This document shows positions 7,339 through 8,889 of a DNA stretch of 8,889 nucleotides, one piece after another. The stretch covers positions 1 to 8,889 of the forward strand of contig JAKAEH010000015.1 in NCBI GenBank assembly GCA_021825955.1, given 5' to 3'. Both the position numbers and the translations under genes were made by a program. The stretch comes from a bacterium. Its GTDB lineage: Bacteria > Patescibacteria > Microgenomatia > Levybacterales > UBA12049. The notes below the pieces were generated by a model that was not told the DNA's origin, searched no databases, and was given only the letters and a program-made list of their open reading frames with translations. Each line of letters opens with the position of its first letter. Within the stretch, counting starts at the first letter, position 1.

Positions 7339-7644
7339 TTAGCATTTTAATGTTTTTTCTTTTGTTGCAATAATTTTTGTCAATAATTCCTTTAATTCTT
7401 TTATTCTTTCTCTATTAAGCGAATAATAAATCCATTTGCCTTCTCTGCGGTTTATGATCAAACCGCTTTGCCGTAAAATTCCCAAATGGTGCGACACTAG
7501 ATTTTGCGGAAGTTTTAATTCTTCAAATATTTCACAAACACATTTATCCCCTGAAGCGAGAAACAGGACAATGCCAAGCCTTGTATTGTCGCTCAGGGCT
7601 TTTAACGGTTCCAAGAAAGTAGTTTTTTGTTTCTTATTATTCAT
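7339..7644 (-). CDS. arsR: ArsR-family metalloid-responsive repressor
   Basis: This 101-residue winged-helix DNA-binding protein has the ArsR/SmtB pattern: LKALSDNTRLGIVLFL (14-29), the helix-3 metal motif C35-V-C37, the recognition helix around LPQNLVSHHLGILRQSGL (45-62), and the wing GLIINRREGKWIYYSL (61-76). The CxC placement is that of R773-type ArsR (CVC, As(III)/Sb(III) sensors). A third cysteine is the very last residue (C101), which could complete a three-coordinate As(III) site, though this is unproven. It is the first gene of arsR-arsD-arsA-ylbF, and a perfect ATCAA/TTGAT dyad lies 9-24 bases upstream of its ATG, so it should repress its own operon and release it on arsenite binding. 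Codons and length are ordinary for the family. Confidence 0.93.
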   Translation of the reverse strand: MNNKKQKTTFLEPLKALSDNTRLGIVLFLASGDKCVCEIFEELKLPQNLVSHHLGILRQSGLIINRREGKWIYYSLNRERIKELKELLTKIIATKEKTLKC

Positions 7645-7652
7645 AATAACAC

Positions 7653-7679
7653 ATCAAGTTATATTGATATGTTATCATA
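7653..7679 (-). promoter_or_regulatory. ars operator dyad with overlapping -10-like box
   Basis: ATCAA (7653-7657) and TTGAT (7664-7668) form a perfect dyad with a 6-base spacer, matching the ATCAA-N6-TTGAT operators known for ArsR repressors. On the minus strand a -10-like TATGAT (7679-7674) lies just upstream, so a start near 7668 would put the dyad at about +1 to +16 and give a leader of about 23 bases. No convincing -35 is seen 16-18 bases upstream. Binding by ArsR here would block initiation directly. Confidence 0.7.
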
Positions 7680-7712
7680 TAAAAAATAGACTGCAAAGAA
7701 GTATTTTAATTT

Positions 7713-8889
7713 TTATGAACTAAGTGATATTTTCTTATTATTTAATAATATTCTGCTTTTTAAACACCCCAATAATTCTCTTTTCTCAATATCACTCCCT
7801 TCCCTTAATACATACTTGGCATAACCTCGAATATCAATGTTTGGTATATTAACTTTTTCTTTAGTTCCTAAAAGGAATTTTTGAAGCTTTGTAAATTTCT
7901 CAACATCAGCTTTTATTTTTTCTTTAATTTGAATTTCATTGATATCTATCTTTTCAATTAATTCTTCAAACTGTTTTAGAATATCTTTTTCTTCTGTATA
8001 ACCACATTTACAATCAGCACCTCTGGCTTTCGTACAACCGTAATACACATATCTTGTGACAGTGCCATTTTTGTATTTCTTAAATTTCTCATCAGCAGAT
8101 ATTCCTGATCCACAAAGTCCACAAGTCATCATTTTAGTGAAAGCAAATTCTTTGTTTTCAACTCTCAATACATTACTTTTCACTTGCTCTTGAACTAGGT
8201 CAAATAATTCTTTAGTAATTAATGGTTCATGTTTTCCTGTGTACCAATTACCTGATTTCTTAGGATACTCAAATACTCCATAGTAGAAAGGGTTGTCTAG
8301 AATTTTGTAAATATTACCTAAACTTAAATGTTTCTTTCCAACTGCTGTCCTGAAATTAAGATCAAACCTAAGCCAGTTGTATATCTTTCTTCCACTCCAA
8401 TGATCATAAGCTACTTTCTCAAACATCTTTTTAATTGTTAATGCTCTCTCTGGATCTACTGATACCTCACATTTCTTGTCTGTTCGTTTTTCATTTAAAT
8501 ATCCAGTAGGTGCTACTCCTGGTCTTAGTCCCATTTCACATCTAGTTCTCAATCCTCGTTTTACATTTACACTTTTGTTATCGTTCTCTAGTTTGGCTTG
8601 AGAACATAGAATCATTAAAAGAAATTTTTCATTTGGTGAGTTCTTAAAATGTTGCCCATATGTACGAATCTCTAAAAGCAGTTGTTGATCCATTAAATCA
8701 ACGACACTTCCCAAGTCACCAGCGTTTCTGCTTAATCTATCAGGTGCCCAAGTTAGTATTCCATTAAACCTACCTCGTCGTATATCTTCTAGTATTTCTT
8801 TATAAACAGGTCGCTGTCCTGATTCTTTGGCACTATGTGACTCTCTTCTAATTTCAACTACTTCTAAACTTTCTCGTTCGGCTAATTGA
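7713..8889 (-). CDS. Large serine recombinase (site-specific integrase/resolvase), N-terminus outside window
   Basis: The reading frame runs open to the window edge, so a TTG near 8714 is not the true start; 391 residues are visible. Reading inward, the rest of the serine-recombinase catalytic domain is seen (RRESHSAKESGQRP, then TWAPDRLSRN at about 8726-8755, the conserved DRLsR helix). The Recombinase domain follows (VKRGLRTRCEMGLRPG, PTGYLN, DNPFYYGVFEYP). Next is a recombinase zinc ribbon with CGLCG near 8109-8125 and cysteines around 8002-8040, then a coiled-coil-like C-terminal segment. Such enzymes integrate, excise or invert mobile DNA; the nucleophilic serine and the N-terminal YxRVS motif lie beyond 8889. 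It ends 68 bases before arsR in the same direction. Hand-counted 60-base rows in it are 25-38% GC, against 47-53% in ATPase rows, suggesting a separate history. Confidence 0.93.
   Translation of the reverse strand, partial: QLAERESLEVVEIRRESHSAKESGQRPVYKEILEDIRRGRFNGILTWAPDRLSRNAGDLGSVVDLMDQQLLLEIRTYGQHFKNSPNEKFLLMILCSQAKLENDNKSVNVKRGLRTRCEMGLRPGVAPTGYLNEKRTDKKCEVSVDPERALTIKKMFEKVAYDHWSGRKIYNWLRFDLNFRTAVGKKHLSLGNIYKILDNPFYYGVFEYPKKSGNWYTGKHEPLITKELFDLVQEQVKSNVLRVENKEFAFTKMMTCGLCGSGISADEKFKKYKNGTVTRYVYYGCTKARGADCKCGYTEEKDILKQFEELIEKIDINEIQIKEKIKADVEKFTKLQKFLLGTKEKVNIPNIDIRGYAKYVLREGSDIEKRELLGCLKSRILLNNKKISLSS

Noticed and set aside
8712..8714. TTG as the start of the recombinase
   Set aside because: The same frame continues 58 residues upstream to the window edge and encodes conserved catalytic-domain sequence (APDRLSRN), so the real start is outside.
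1..8889. CRISPR array, tRNA, rRNA or recoded-TGA genome
   Set aside because: No spaced direct repeats or cloverleaf were noticed, almost all sequence is coding, and all genes read through without in-frame TGA.

Overview
The window is a gene-dense, AT-rich bacterial segment on the standard genetic code: genes end in TAA or TAG and no in-frame TGA is seen. The mix suggests a small-genome Patescibacteria/CPR bacterium of the Parcubacteria type. It carries membrane-anchored DsbA-like proteins, a tiny TFIIB-type zinc ribbon, a MepM-like M23 protein, and a large serine recombinase whose wording (APDRLSRN, GLRPGVAPTGYLNE) I associate from memory with Parcubacterial recombinases. Almost no start codon has a Shine-Dalgarno sequence. 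This lineage call is an inference from family flavour, not a database match.

Left half, + strand (1-4641). The window opens inside a thioredoxin-fold DsbA-like gene (5' end missing). A complete membrane-anchored DsbA-like oxidoreductase with a CEAC active site follows. After a short AT-rich gap with a candidate promoter come an 82-residue zinc-ribbon protein and a 645-residue P1B-type metal-exporting ATPase of the Zn/Cd/Pb class. The ATPase has no N-terminal HMA domain and carries an odd cysteine cluster in its nucleotide-binding domain. Next is an M23 (MepM-like) cell-wall protein whose near-consensus promoter ends so close to the ATG that its mRNA is probably leaderless. Its usual HxH zinc motif reads HLQ.

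Right half, - strand (4758-8889). Read right to left, there is the C-terminal 391 residues of a large serine recombinase (5' end outside the window). A 68-base gap follows with an ArsR-type dyad, then a compact arsenic operon: arsR, arsD, arsA (a fused two-domain ATPase), and a YlbF-family protein ending in GGCCG. No arsB, acr3 or arsC is present, although ArsA normally energises a membrane pump. The two halves converge at 4642-4757, where two inverted repeats interleave in a pseudoknot-like order.

Working together, ArsR would sense As(III)/Sb(III) through its CxC pair and derepress the operon. ArsD would pass the metalloid to ArsA, and ArsA should drive a permease encoded elsewhere. The ATPase handles soft divalent metals. 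With the adjacent recombinase, the block looks like a metal-resistance cassette that may have arrived on a mobile element.
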